A DNA stretch of 64,000 bases from Candidatus Nitrosopumilus sp. (GTDB lineage Archaea; Thermoproteota; Nitrososphaeria; Nitrososphaerales; Nitrosopumilaceae): assembly GCA_013215285.1 (NCBI GenBank), contig JABSRD010000001.1, positions 124,001-188,000 on the forward strand. Direction: 5' to 3'. The stretch's first letter is position 1. The number at the start of each line of letters is the position of its first letter. Shown here piece after piece: positions 1 through 8,244 of this stretch. The notes beneath the pieces are model-generated. The model saw nothing but the letters and a program-made list of their open reading frames with translations. It ran no database searches and was not told the origin of the DNA. A program made the translations under genes and the position numbers.

Positions 1-411
1 ATATCTACAACACTCAAAGAAAATCAAGTAACTCTTTCTAAAAAAGATGTAGATGTAATGATAATTGGACATGGTAGTAAAGATCCTAATGCGCAAATGT
101 CATTAACTTACATTGTAAATGAACTAAAAGATTCCTATAGAAATGTTAGTAGATGTTGGTTGGAAATAGAACCACCAGATATTTTTGAGGGAATAAAAAA
201 ATGTGAAAAAGATAATCCTAAAGTTCTAGTGATTGTTTTTTATTTTTTACATGAAGGGGCACATGTAAAAACTGATATCAACAATGACTTGATTCCAGCA
301 CTAGAAAAATCAAATTTGAAAAAAACATACATCACAAAACATCTAGGAACAGATGAAAAAATGATTGATTTGATAATAGAGAGAGCAAAAGAGGTAGAGA
401 ATGCAAACTAA
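1..411 (+). CDS. cbiX: CbiX-type sirohydrochlorin cobaltochelatase (5' end outside window)
   Basis: Small CbiX-type chelatase, expected to insert cobalt into sirohydrochlorin early in the anaerobic cobalamin route. The visible part has the first metal-binding histidine in IIGHGSKD and the second in FLHEGAHVKTDI, the two hallmarks of the family. The frame is open to the first base of the window. The first ATG (58) would start at MIIGHGS, cutting the first beta strand very short, so the true start is probably upstream. The 3' end overlaps cbiC by 11 bases, suggesting translational coupling. The pathway role is family knowledge; substrate choice (cobalt rather than nickel or iron) is inferred from the cobalamin neighbours. 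Confidence 0.85.
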   Translation: MSTTLKENQVTLSKKDVDVMIIGHGSKDPNAQMSLTYIVNELKDSYRNVSRCWLEIEPPDIFEGIKKCEKDNPKVLVIVFYFLHEGAHVKTDINNDLIPALEKSNLKKTYITKHLGTDEKMIDLIIERAKEVENAN

Positions 412-1042
412 AAAAGGTCAATCAATTGAAGATGCAAGTATGCAAATGATTGAAGATGAAATTGGTACTCATCAATATAGTGAAAAAGAATGGCCCATAG
501 TTAGAAGAATTATTCATTCAACAGCTGATTTTGATTTTGCAGATAAAAATAAAATAATTTTTCACAAAGATGCAATTGATAGTGCAATGAATGCTTTAAG
601 AAGTGGTTGTAGCATTGTAGTTGATGTCAATGGTGTAATTGGGGGATTAAATAAACAAAATCCCAAAGATTTTGGAAATAGCATAATTTGTAATATTTCA
701 AATCCAGAAATTATGGAATTGGCCAAAAAAGAAGGAAAAACTCGTTCACAAGTGTCGATGAGAGCAGCAATTTCAGATATTGATGGTGGGATTATAGCTA
801 TTGGGAATGCACCCACTGCATTGATGGAGGTAATTCAGATGGTAAAAGAAGGAATTGTGAAACCTGCATTAATAATTGGAATTCCAGTAGGATTCATTTG
901 TGCTGCAGAGTCAAAAGAGGAATTATCAAAGTTAGATGGTGCGCCATTTATCACCAATATTGGCAGAAAGGGAGGCAGTTCATCAGCATCAGCAATAATT
1001 AATGCAATTTTTAAATTAATTAGAGCAGAATCAGGTTCTTGA
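401..1042 (+). CDS. cbiC: Precorrin-8X methylmutase (CbiC/CobH)
   Basis: Catalyses the methyl shift from C11 to C12 that turns (cobalt-)precorrin-8 into (cob)hydrogenobyrinic acid. At 213 residues it has normal family length. The catalytic histidine is seen at about residue 39 in RRIIHSTADFDF. Typical glycine-rich segments follow (DVNGVIGG, GNAPTAL, GIPVGF, GRKGGSS). The ATG overlaps the end of cbiX, so the two are probably co-transcribed. The 3' end runs 12 bases into the convergent cbiA. Function is assigned from family motifs and the cobalamin context. Confidence 0.93.
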   Translation: MQTKKGQSIEDASMQMIEDEIGTHQYSEKEWPIVRRIIHSTADFDFADKNKIIFHKDAIDSAMNALRSGCSIVVDVNGVIGGLNKQNPKDFGNSIICNISNPEIMELAKKEGKTRSQVSMRAAISDIDGGIIAIGNAPTALMEVIQMVKEGIVKPALIIGIPVGFICAAESKEELSKLDGAPFITNIGRKGGSSSASAIINAIFKLIRAESGS

Positions 1043-2386
1043 ATATTTTATACAATTTTTAACAAAAATTTCAGCATAATTTGAGCTATCAAAATAGAGA
1101 TGCCCATAGGAGGCTAGTGTATTGTATAGTATCATTCCATCTTGATGTTTTTTAATTCCCTCACCAATTTCTAAAGTATAAGCAAATTTAGAATCTGATG
1201 AAACTGAATCTAATTTAGAATAATGAAATTCATGACCTTGAAAATTATGTAGTTTTTCTGAGATCGGAGTTTTGGTTATAATTTGACCTTTTGTATAATT
1301 GAGTTTCATTTTTTTTGTCATAATAGTTTCAGCATCAAACAAACCAATCATTTTATGTTTTTTATTATCATAAATGATAGATTTTGTAAGATACATCAAT
1401 CCTCCACACTCAGCATAGATTGGAAGATTATCTTCAGCTAATTTCTTGATTATTTTTTTTATAGTATGATTTTTTTCAAGTGGATTACCTAAAACTTCAG
1501 GAAAACCACCACCAATGTAAAGTCCATTACATTTAGGAATTTTCTTATCTTTAACAGGACTAAAAAATTTTAGAATTGCTCCTTCACGACGTAGTGCTTC
1601 TAAATTATCTGAATAATAAAAATTGAATGAAGTATCAAGTGCAACAGCAATTGTAGTTTTTATTTTTTTATGTACAGGTTTTAATTTTTTTGGAAGAACA
1701 ATAGGGTTTTTTAGAATTTTGATTATTTGATGAATGTCTAAAGATTTTGAAATTATTTTGGATGTTTTTTCAATTTGGTTTTTTAATGTTTTTTTATTTA
1801 ATGTTGAAATTAATCCTAAATGTCTAGATTGTATATTTAGTAAAGGATTTTTTGGAATAACTCCAACAATGGGAATTTTAATTATTTTGAGAGCATCTCT
1901 ACACAAAATTTCATGCTTTTTACTACCTATTTTATTAAGAATAATTCCAGAAATTCGTGAATTGCTATGAAATTTTTGAAATCCCAGAACAGTTGCAGCA
2001 ATAGAACGAGCAGTTTTGCTTGCATCTAAAACTAAGAGTACAGGTGATTTTGTTATAGAGGCTACATGATGAGTACTTGCATGATTGGAATTTCCACCAA
2101 ATCCATCATAGTAACCCATTACACCTTCAATAATTGATATATCAGATTTTGAATTAGAAATAAAGCTATTCAACAGATGATTTTTTCCCATTAACCATAC
2201 ATCCAAGTTGTATGTTTCATGTTTTGAGATACTTGATAGATAACTAGGATCAATATAATCAGGCCCAACCTTAAATGGTTGAACTGAGTAACCTTGTTTT
2301 TGTAAGGCGTGAATAATAGCACATGTTATTGATGTCTTTCCAACACCACTTGTAACACCTGCTAATACAATTCTAGGAATTCTCAA
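1031..2386 (-). CDS. cbiA: Cobyrinic acid a,c-diamide synthase (CbiA)
   Basis: ATP- and glutamine-dependent amidation of the a and c side chains of cob(II)yrinate. The N-terminal dethiobiotin-synthetase-like domain carries a P-loop (GVTSGVGKTS, residues 10-19) and EGVMGYYDG near 87-95. The C-terminal class I glutamine amidotransferase domain has the nucleophile in YAECGGLMYL (Cys about 327) and a GHEFHYS-type motif near the end. The length of 451 residues is normal. It converges with cbiC with a 12-base overlap and is divergent from cobO, with an intergenic region of about 86 bases that must hold both promoters. Confidence 0.94.
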   Translation of the reverse strand: MRIPRIVLAGVTSGVGKTSITCAIIHALQKQGYSVQPFKVGPDYIDPSYLSSISKHETYNLDVWLMGKNHLLNSFISNSKSDISIIEGVMGYYDGFGGNSNHASTHHVASITKSPVLLVLDASKTARSIAATVLGFQKFHSNSRISGIILNKIGSKKHEILCRDALKIIKIPIVGVIPKNPLLNIQSRHLGLISTLNKKTLKNQIEKTSKIISKSLDIHQIIKILKNPIVLPKKLKPVHKKIKTTIAVALDTSFNFYYSDNLEALRREGAILKFFSPVKDKKIPKCNGLYIGGGFPEVLGNPLEKNHTIKKIIKKLAEDNLPIYAECGGLMYLTKSIIYDNKKHKMIGLFDAETIMTKKMKLNYTKGQIITKTPISEKLHNFQGHEFHYSKLDSVSSDSKFAYTLEIGEGIKKHQDGMILYNTLASYGHLYFDSSNYAEIFVKNCIKYSRT

Positions 2387-2472
2387 TTTGCATGACTAGG
2401 TTTATTTTTTATTTAAATCGATGTATTTGAGAAATACTCAATGTTTTTAGTAAGATTATTTGAATATAATAT

Positions 2473-3003
2473 ATGGAAAATGGTTTAACTATTGTTTATA
2501 CAGGAAAAGGTAAAGGAAAAACTACTGCAGCATTAGGAATTGTATTACGAGCTGTAGGTTATGAAAAAAAGGTGTGTATGATTCAGTTTATCAAGGGATC
2601 ATGGCATTATGGAGAAATGACTTCATCTAAAAAACTTGAACCAGAATTTGAAATGATTACAGTTGGTAAAGGATTTGTTGGGATTATAGATGATAAAACT
2701 CCAAAAGAAGATCATAAAGAAATTGCTAAAGAAGCAATCAAAATTAGTAATGAAAAAATCCAATCAGGAAAATACGATATTGTAATTTTAGATGAGATAA
2801 ACTATGCTGTAAATCTTGATTTAATTTCAGTGGAAGATGTTCTAAATTTAATAAAATCAAAACCACAAAAAGTAGATCTAGTGCTCACAGGAAATTATGC
2901 TAAAGATGAGGTTATAGAAATAGCTGATCTAGTTACAGAGATGAGAGAGATAAAACATCCATTTCAACGAGGTGTTAAAGCCAAAAAAGGGATTGATTTC
3001 TAA
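2473..3003 (+). CDS. cobO: Corrinoid adenosyltransferase, CobA/CobO/BtuR family
   Basis: Transfers the adenosyl group of ATP to cob(I)alamin or its precursors. The N-terminus has the characteristic P-loop TGKGKGKTTAA (about residues 10-20). ILDEIN follows at about residues 109-114, and PFQRGVKAKKGIDF closes the protein as in CobO/BtuR. It is 176 residues, typical for the family. It sits head-to-head with cbiA and starts a co-directional run that continues into the aIF2-alpha gene 40 bases downstream. Confidence 0.93.
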   Translation: MENGLTIVYTGKGKGKTTAALGIVLRAVGYEKKVCMIQFIKGSWHYGEMTSSKKLEPEFEMITVGKGFVGIIDDKTPKEDHKEIAKEAIKISNEKIQSGKYDIVILDEINYAVNLDLISVEDVLNLIKSKPQKVDLVLTGNYAKDEVIEIADLVTEMREIKHPFQRGVKAKKGIDF

Positions 3004-3043
3004 CCAGCAACATTAATTTACGCATAAAGAAGTTTTAGAAGAA

Positions 3044-3841
3044 ATGTCTACTGAAATTCAAGAAATGCCTGAACAAGGAGAGATTATTCTTGCTACAATT
3101 ACCAAAGTCATGGATCATGGGGCATATGTGACATTAGATGAATATGATGATATTTCAGGATTTTTACATATTTCAGAAATTGCACCAGGTTGGATTAGAT
3201 CAGTAAGTAGATTTGTTAGGGATGGTGAGAAAAAAGTTCTACTTGTAAAAAAAGTAAATACTAAACGTGGAGATATAGATTTATCATTAAAACAAATATC
3301 AAAAGACCAGAAAAAACAAAAATTAAAGGAAGTTAAAAAATATGAAAAAGGCAAAACACTATTACAAAATGTTCAAGAAAAAGGAAACTTGACAGATGAA
3401 GAAATTGAAAAATTAGAAGACAATATCTATTCTAAATTTGATTCAGTTTATGATGCATTTATAGAAATTGGACGAAATGGATTAGAATCTGTAAAAGAAT
3501 TAAAACTTGCAAAAAAAACTGCAGTCATAATTGAAGAAATTTGCTCTAAAATTAAACTTCCATCAGTTGAGATTAGAGGAATTATGGAAATTGCAAATGG
3601 TCAATCAAATGGAGTAGAAATTATTAAAAAAGTTTTGTTAGATGTTCTAAAAAAAGATTCTACAATAAATATTACTTATTTAGGAGCACCAAAATACAGA
3701 CTATCAATTACTTCGGATAATTTTAAATCTGCTGAAAAATTATTAAAACCAATTATCGCGGAAATTCAAGCAGACATAGAAAAGAAAAAAGGTTCATTCA
3801 AGTTTGCTAGAGAAGAATCAAGAAAGACCAGAGACAATTAA
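3044..3841 (+). CDS. eif2a: Translation initiation factor aIF2 subunit alpha
   Basis: Alpha subunit of the heterotrimeric archaeal initiation factor 2 that carries Met-tRNAi to the ribosome. An N-terminal S1/OB domain (about residues 10-85) contains [21 protein letters not shown]. It is followed by the helical middle domain and the C-terminal alpha-beta domain seen in eIF2-alpha. The 265-residue length matches archaeal homologues. The nop10 gene follows after one base, an arrangement common in archaea. The gamma subunit is nearby at 5044-6306 on the other strand. Confidence 0.95.
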   Translation: MSTEIQEMPEQGEIILATITKVMDHGAYVTLDEYDDISGFLHISEIAPGWIRSVSRFVRDGEKKVLLVKKVNTKRGDIDLSLKQISKDQKKQKLKEVKKYEKGKTLLQNVQEKGNLTDEEIEKLEDNIYSKFDSVYDAFIEIGRNGLESVKELKLAKKTAVIIEEICSKIKLPSVEIRGIMEIANGQSNGVEIIKKVLLDVLKKDSTINITYLGAPKYRLSITSDNFKSAEKLLKPIIAEIQADIEKKKGSFKFAREESRKTRDN

Positions 3842-3842
3842 G

Positions 3843-3998
3843 ATGAGATTTCAGTTAAGAAAATGCATCAAATGTTTTCAATATACGCTTAAAGAAAAGT
3901 GTACAAAATGTAATGAAGATACAATTTCTGCACATCCAGCAAAGTTTTCTCCAGATGACAAATACATGAGATATAGATTAGCTGAAAGATATTCATAG
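3843..3998 (+). CDS. nop10: Nop10, H/ACA ribonucleoprotein component
   Basis: Small zinc-ribbon protein of the archaeal H/ACA pseudouridylation complex, where it binds Cbf5. The 51-residue product starts MRFQLRKC and carries two CxxC pairs (KCIKC and KCTKC). It also has the conserved stretch [13 protein letters not shown] and ends in RLAERYS. A longer in-frame ATG exists upstream at 3804 inside aIF2-alpha, but this start, one base after that gene's stop, gives the family N-terminus. Probably an operon with aIF2-alpha. Confidence 0.95.
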   Translation: MRFQLRKCIKCFQYTLKEKCTKCNEDTISAHPAKFSPDDKYMRYRLAERYS

Positions 3999-4002
3999 AA
4001 AA

Positions 4003-4195
4003 TTATGATGTAGATTTGTAATCTTTATTCACTTCATAAACAAAAACACCAATCATAGGACCAATTTTCTCTTCAGTAAAACTAGATGATGCATAAACCA
4101 ATCTTAGTGGTCCATTACCATCAGAAGGAAATTTGATGTCTTTTTCATAAATACCAGTCATTCCAGGAACATAAGTTGGAGATTGTTGTGCTAAA
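4003..4195 (-). pseudogene. Remnant resembling the C-terminal end of an STT3-type oligosaccharyltransferase
   Basis: An open stretch of about 63 codons encodes protein-like sequence including YVPGMTGIYEKDIKF, PSDGNGPLRLVYASSSF and GVFVYEVNKDY before a stop. It resembles my recollection of the extreme C-terminus of thaumarchaeal STT3 oligosaccharyltransferases; this is not verified by search. No plausible start codon precedes the conserved part; the only upstream ATG (4260) lies inside the PEBP gene in another frame. It abuts the PEBP stop directly. The simplest reading is a decayed or truncated duplicate; a very small independent gene with an unusual start is possible. Confidence 0.4.
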
Positions 4196-4666
4196 TTATG
4201 GTGAATATCTACCTTGAAATTTAGTTTTTGAAATAATATGATTTTCCATATATTCTTCAATTTGCTTTTTTGTTAAACCCGATTTGGAATCTAATTTTTT
4301 ATCCAATGCATATAGTTTGAAGATGTACGTATGTTCTTTATCAGGAGGAGCAGGACCACCATAACCAATTTCTCCAAAATCAGTTTCACCCTCAATACAA
4401 TTTGAAGGAATAGAATTTTCTTTGAATTCAACAGTTTTAGGATCAATATTCCACAAAACCCAATGTACCCAAACTTTTCCAACAGCACCCATGGCATCAG
4501 GATCATCCATTATCAAAGCTAAAGATACCGTATTTTCAGGAACTCCGCTAATTTTTAATGGCGGACTAATATTTCCGTGCTTATAACCATATTTTTTTGG
4601 AATAATTTCACCATTTTCAAACGCGTCACTTTCTAAAGTTAAAGTCATATCAAAAATTAGTGTCAC
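4196..4666 (-). CDS. PEBP family protein (YbhB/YbcL type)
   Basis: Phosphatidylethanolamine-binding-protein fold, the bacterial/archaeal YbhB-like branch. The ligand-site signatures are visible: SPPLKISGVPENT, the DPDA motif in MDDPDAMG, VHWVLWNI, and the GYGGPAPPDKEHTYIFKLYAL block. Length is 156 residues. Residue 7 is also Met (start at 4648), which would give the more usual MTLTLESDAF N-terminus. No enzymatic role is established for most archaeal members. The gene ends where the oligosaccharyltransferase-like remnant begins. Confidence 0.88.
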   Translation of the reverse strand: MTLIFDMTLTLESDAFENGEIIPKKYGYKHGNISPPLKISGVPENTVSLALIMDDPDAMGAVGKVWVHWVLWNIDPKTVEFKENSIPSNCIEGETDFGEIGYGGPAPPDKEHTYIFKLYALDKKLDSKSGLTKKQIEEYMENHIISKTKFQGRYSP

Positions 4667-4682
4667 TCAAAGTTAAATTTTT

Positions 4683-5051
4683 CTAAGATTCTAAAACTAT
4701 TTTATCATTTGAAAAGGACATTATAGAACTTCCAAGATATTTTATTTGTTTTTTTAACTCTTTATCCATAGTGGCAACAATTACTCTATTGTTTGAAACA
4801 TAATCAAGTAGTTCTTTATCAGCAAATGTGCCATTAATTGGAATTATTTTAAAAATTTTTATGTAATTAAGAGTATATTGAATATCTTTGATTTTTTCTG
4901 GATTTTTCGCTAATTTAGTTAATTCATTTTTTACAACTTCAGGTACAACAAAAGTGATTGGGCCAATCTCAACATCAAGATTATCAATATTTTTGATTCT
5001 TCTAGTTGCTAAATGAATTAGAAAATTTGTGTCACAGATAACTTCAACCAA
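4683..5051 (-). CDS. PIN-domain protein, Fcf1/VapC9-like
   Basis: Probable PIN-fold ribonuclease of 122 residues. The first acidic residue of the active site is in ICDTNFLIHL (Asp about 7). A second conserved acid lies in VVPEVVKNEL, and ATMDKELK near residue 95 supplies the third. The start overlaps the 3' end of aIF2 gamma by 8 bases, so the two are likely translated from one message. This linkage suggests a role in rRNA processing or translation quality control rather than a toxin; no antitoxin gene is adjacent. Role inferred. Confidence 0.8.
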   Translation of the reverse strand: MVEVICDTNFLIHLATRRIKNIDNLDVEIGPITFVVPEVVKNELTKLAKNPEKIKDIQYTLNYIKIFKIIPINGTFADKELLDYVSNNRVIVATMDKELKKQIKYLGSSIMSFSNDKIVLES

Positions 5052-6306
5052 CTATTCCTGCACCAATTAATCTCCATCTTTCAGCAATTCTTCTACTGAT
5101 TGCCACATTTCCACCCTCAAATATGCATGCAGGTCTTCTAAGTTCAATCTCAATAATTTTTGATTTTATTTTGTTTACCTTACCTAATACAGGAGCAGTT
5201 CCAATGTTTAATCGAAGCAATTCTCCTGATTGAATGGGTTGAACTTTGATATCTTCAGTAATTCCTACAGCTAAATCAAATAAATTTACATCAAGTTTTA
5301 GTGTGATAGAATTTTCTGGAAGTGTTCCAGGTTTTCCAATTACAGAGCCAATAAATGAATCACTTCTAGTCATAGAAGGATCTAATTTAGTACCAATAGC
5401 AACCAAACCACCAGGTTTTACCGATTCAACAATTCCTGCAGCAGTTCCTAATGAAGTGATTTCAGTAATCAAGGGTTCATACAATTTCTTTTTCTCATTT
5501 AGAATACCAGGTTTAATCTCAACCTCATCACCAATATTGAAAACTCCCTGAGTTAAACTTCCACCAATTACTCCTCCTTTGATATCTTTTAATTTTATAC
5601 CAGGTTTATTCACATCAAAAGAACGTAAAACATGCATTATGGTATCTTTTTTTTCATCTCGTTCAGGAGTTTTGATTGTGGATTCGATAGAACTAATTAA
5701 TGCATCAATATTTAATCCAGATTGAGCAGAAATTGGAATTATTGGTGCTTTTGCAGCAGGTGTCCCTTTGATAAATTTTATAATATCTTGATAGTTTGTT
5801 AATACTTCTTTGTAAGAAAGCAAATCAACTTTATTTTGAACAATAACTATTTGTTGAATTCCAAGAGTTTGAAGTGCTAAAAGATGTTCTTTTGTTTGAG
5901 GTTTTGGAACTTTTTCATTTGCTGCAACTAGTAATAATGCACCATCCATTAATGCAGAGCCTGAAAGCATATTTGCCATCAAACTTTCGTGTCCTGGACT
6001 ATCTACAAAACTTACAACTCTAGATAATTCACTTTCCTCCCCACAATTGTTACATTTGGGAGTTGTAGAATATCCTAAAGGTTCTTCACAACTTTTACAC
6101 TTGTAGAATGCAGCATCAGAGTAACCTACACGAATAGTAATTCCACGTTTTAGTTCTTGACTATGTACACTAGTCCATGAGCCAGTTAATGCCTGAATGA
6201 GAGTAGTTTTTCCATGATCAACATGACCAGCAGTTCCAATGTTAACACATGGTTGATATCCATATTTTTTGATGTACCAATCAGGAAGTGTCTCTCTCCA
6301 ATGCAT
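5044..6306 (-). CDS. eif2g: Translation initiation factor aIF2 subunit gamma
   Basis: GTPase subunit of archaeal initiation factor 2. The G1 motif GHVDHGKTT lies at residues 27-35, then RGITI (switch I), a zinc knuckle (CKSC and CNNC), DSPGHE (G3) and QNKVD (G4). Two beta-barrel domains follow, as in EF-Tu-like factors. The length of 420 residues is typical. It is followed by an overlapping PIN-domain gene and preceded by S6e at 31 bases, so S6e, aIF2 gamma and the PIN gene form a probable translation operon read right to left. Confidence 0.96.
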   Translation of the reverse strand: MHWRETLPDWYIKKYGYQPCVNIGTAGHVDHGKTTLIQALTGSWTSVHSQELKRGITIRVGYSDAAFYKCKSCEEPLGYSTTPKCNNCGEESELSRVVSFVDSPGHESLMANMLSGSALMDGALLLVAANEKVPKPQTKEHLLALQTLGIQQIVIVQNKVDLLSYKEVLTNYQDIIKFIKGTPAAKAPIIPISAQSGLNIDALISSIESTIKTPERDEKKDTIMHVLRSFDVNKPGIKLKDIKGGVIGGSLTQGVFNIGDEVEIKPGILNEKKKLYEPLITEITSLGTAAGIVESVKPGGLVAIGTKLDPSMTRSDSFIGSVIGKPGTLPENSITLKLDVNLFDLAVGITEDIKVQPIQSGELLRLNIGTAPVLGKVNKIKSKIIEIELRRPACIFEGGNVAISRRIAERWRLIGAGIVG

Positions 6307-6337
6307 GAGTCAAAATGTAGAATCGGTATATGTTAAG

Positions 6338-6748
6338 TTATTCTTTTTTATCTTTAGTTTTTTCTTCGGTAGATTCTGCTTCATCTTTTACAGGTGTTTC
6401 TACTGGTAATGCACCATCAAATTTACAATTTATTTGATAGATTTCTTCTGATATTGTATTTCCACGCATTAATTTTCTTACTCTTTGTCCAGTTTCAGCA
6501 TCTTGCAAACCTACTCCTTTAGAAAGTAAAACACGTTTTCTTGCTGCACCGTGAATATCATTTCTCATAGGAATACCAGATTTGTCACTTCCTCCAGTGA
6601 GTTTTAGTTTTCCAGTTAACCCTACAATTGAAGCATCAGTTTCATTTCCTAGTTGTAATCCTAGTAAAGGATTTGCATCATTATCTTTGAGTTCTTTTGA
6701 TAGTGACTTTCCATTGATATCTGAGATTGTAAGTTTGAAGTTTGTCAA
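6338..6748 (-). CDS. rps6e: 30S ribosomal protein S6e
   Basis: Component of the small ribosomal subunit. Family signatures include KLTISDINGKS at the N-terminus, LTGGSDKSGIPMRNDIHG and LMRGNTISEEIYQINCK. At 136 residues it is slightly longer than the minimal archaeal form because of an acidic/basic C-terminal tail rich in Glu and Lys. First gene of a leftward translation cluster with aIF2 gamma. Confidence 0.95.
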   Translation of the reverse strand: MTNFKLTISDINGKSLSKELKDNDANPLLGLQLGNETDASIVGLTGKLKLTGGSDKSGIPMRNDIHGAARKRVLLSKGVGLQDAETGQRVRKLMRGNTISEEIYQINCKFDGALPVETPVKDEAESTEEKTKDKKE

Positions 6749-6824
6749 GTATTCGGAAAAAAAGTCAAACGACTAATTAACCTTTGGACATTATTTTTAA
6801 ATCAAGATTCACAAAGATGAACGT

Positions 6825-6947
6825 ATGGTAGAAGACATCAAATGTCCAAAGTGTGATAGTAAAATGGTAGATTTGCAAGCATGTCATATGTTTTGCCCCA
6901 ACTGTGGTTCTCATTTAGATTGTTCAGATAAAGGAAATTACTGGTAA
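6825..6947 (+). CDS. Tiny zinc-ribbon protein (40 aa)
   Basis: Short reading frame beginning MVEDIKCPKCDSKM, with a second pair in FCPNCGSH and further cysteines in between and after. The two CxxC pairs spaced about 15 residues apart are typical of a zinc ribbon. Its stop (TAA, 6945-6947) touches the stop of the convergent zinc-ribbon gene on the other strand with no spacer. Function unknown; cysteine spacing and clean start make it likely real. Confidence 0.7.
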   Translation: MVEDIKCPKCDSKMVDLQACHMFCPNCGSHLDCSDKGNYW

Positions 6948-7121
6948 TCACATTCCAGATCTATCTGGAATATAATCAAACGCCATATTGATTGCTTGAT
7001 CTTTCATGATTTCAATATAGGCATCATAATCTGCTTCAAAATTACAATGAGGACATTTTACTTTAGTAATTTTATCATCTAAGACTGCAACTTTTTCACA
7101 TTCTGGGCATCTTGCATCCAT
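6948..7121 (-). CDS. Small zinc-ribbon protein (57 aa)
   Basis: The frame starts MDARCPECEKVAV, with the second pair in VKCPHCNFEADYDAY. The remainder is a mixed helix ending in YIPDRSGM. The CxxC...CxxC pattern indicates one zinc ribbon. The stop codon abuts the stop of the convergent gene at 6825-6947. No specific family recognised; such micro zinc ribbons are common near transcription and translation genes in archaea. Confidence 0.72.
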   Translation of the reverse strand: MDARCPECEKVAVLDDKITKVKCPHCNFEADYDAYIEIMKDQAINMAFDYIPDRSGM

Positions 7122-7141
7122 GAATTAGTTTACCAACCAAG

Positions 7142-7150
7142 ATATTTAAT
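7142..7150 (+). promoter_or_regulatory. TATA-like element upstream of tRNA-Gly
   Basis: An A/T octamer-like element (ATATTTAAT) centred about 27 bases before the first tRNA nucleotide, the spacing expected for an archaeal TATA box with transcription starting at or just before the tRNA. Assigned from position and composition only. Confidence 0.45.
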
Positions 7151-7173
7151 CATAATTAATGAATACGTTCTAA

Positions 7174-7247
7174 GCGGAGTTAGTTTAGCCTGGTATAACG
7201 TCAGCTTCCCAAGTTGAAGGCCACGGGTTCAAATCCCGTACTCCGCA
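7174..7247 (+). tRNA. tRNA-Gly, anticodon CCC
   Basis: A full cloverleaf can be drawn: acceptor GCGGAGT pairs with ACTCCGC, and a short D stem is GTT/AAC. The anticodon stem is TCAGC/GTTGA with loop TTCCCAA, placing CCC at positions 34-36. The T arm is CGGG/CCCG around TTCAAAT. No intron is present and CCA is not encoded. The stop of the leftward C39/TPR gene begins at the next base. Confidence 0.95.
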
Positions 7248-8210
7248 TTATAATTCTCTAATTGCTTGTTCTATTATTCCTCTATCTGAGGCTTGAGGAA
7301 AATATTTCAAATAACTTTTGAGATCTTCTTTTGCATTAGAATTTTTGTTTTGTTTTTCTCTAAGATAAGCACGATTTTTGTAAATTTTGGCAGATCTTTT
7401 TGGATCAATTTCAATAGCTTTGGTATAGTAATTTTCTGCTTTTTCAAATTGATTTATTTTAAGATAAAAATTTCCAAGACCATTGTAAGTAAGATAAGAT
7501 CTGTTGTTAATTTCTAAACATTTTTCATAGAATTTTATACATTCAGAAGAATTTTGTTCATTTAACATTGAACCTAACAGATGTAAAGTAGTTGGATTAT
7601 TAGGATCAAGTTCTATTGCTTGTTTTAATGAATCAAGTGATTCTGTAGAATTTTTTAAAATATTTAGTCTCTCAGATACAAAACACAATCGATTTGATTT
7701 GTTACTAGAATCATTTTCTAGTTTTACAGAAGATAAAATATCTGATGGGGCCAATATTATCAATAATCGTCCTTCTTCAGACCATTCCTTGTCAAAAATA
7801 TCCTGTGGAATTGCCCCTTCTTGTTGTTCTCCTTTTTGATTACCTTTTTGAATATAATGAAGAATTGTTTTTTCTTCATTATTATAACCAGTAATGATAG
7901 AGGCATGCTGTGTAATTTCGGGTATTCCTGGAAGAATTACAATTGGAGGAATTCCAGAATCAATAATTTTTTTTAATTCAGATAATGATGAATGAACTAT
8001 TTTACACGTCAGACCATGTCTTTCAGCAGATTCGATTCCTTCAATTAAAATACTGCCATCAAATCCTGAATATTTTTTTGCAGTTTCTATTGCTTCGGCC
8101 ATAGGTAATTCAATATTCCAATATTTTGATACCACATTGATGGGTAATGGAAGACAAATATTTTCCTCATCTATAAGAGGCAATAACAATTCGTGATTTT
8201 CTTGTTCCAC
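7248..8210 (-). CDS. C39-like papain-fold domain fused to TPR repeats
   Basis: The N-terminal half (about residues 10-155) resembles a C39-type cysteine-peptidase-like domain: a Cys near 18 followed by a hydrophobic helix ending SKYWNI, and QHASIITGY supplying a His near 104. A proper CGPA-type Cys motif is not seen (ICLPLPINVV), so activity is uncertain. From about residue 185 there are at least three tetratricopeptide repeats (AIELDPNNPTTLHLLG, TYNGLGNFYLKINQFEKA, AIEIDPKRSAKIYKNRAYL). There is no signal peptide. It is the last gene of a leftward run with an amidotransferase and a UPF0182 protein. Confidence 0.7.
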   Translation of the reverse strand: MEQENHELLLPLIDEENICLPLPINVVSKYWNIELPMAEAIETAKKYSGFDGSILIEGIESAERHGLTCKIVHSSLSELKKIIDSGIPPIVILPGIPEITQHASIITGYNNEEKTILHYIQKGNQKGEQQEGAIPQDIFDKEWSEEGRLLIILAPSDILSSVKLENDSSNKSNRLCFVSERLNILKNSTESLDSLKQAIELDPNNPTTLHLLGSMLNEQNSSECIKFYEKCLEINNRSYLTYNGLGNFYLKINQFEKAENYYTKAIEIDPKRSAKIYKNRAYLREKQNKNSNAKEDLKSYLKYFPQASDRGIIEQAIREL

Positions 8211-8244
8211 TAGTAAAACAAATTTTCAGAGTTATTAAAATCAA

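Noticed and set aside
562-816. 84-codon minus-strand ORF inside cbiC
   Set aside because: Entirely antisense to a well-supported gene; no start context or homology features.
4683-5051. Toxin of a VapBC-type toxin-antitoxin pair
   Set aside because: No antitoxin gene adjacent; it overlaps the aIF2 gamma gene, an arrangement fitting a housekeeping PIN protein.
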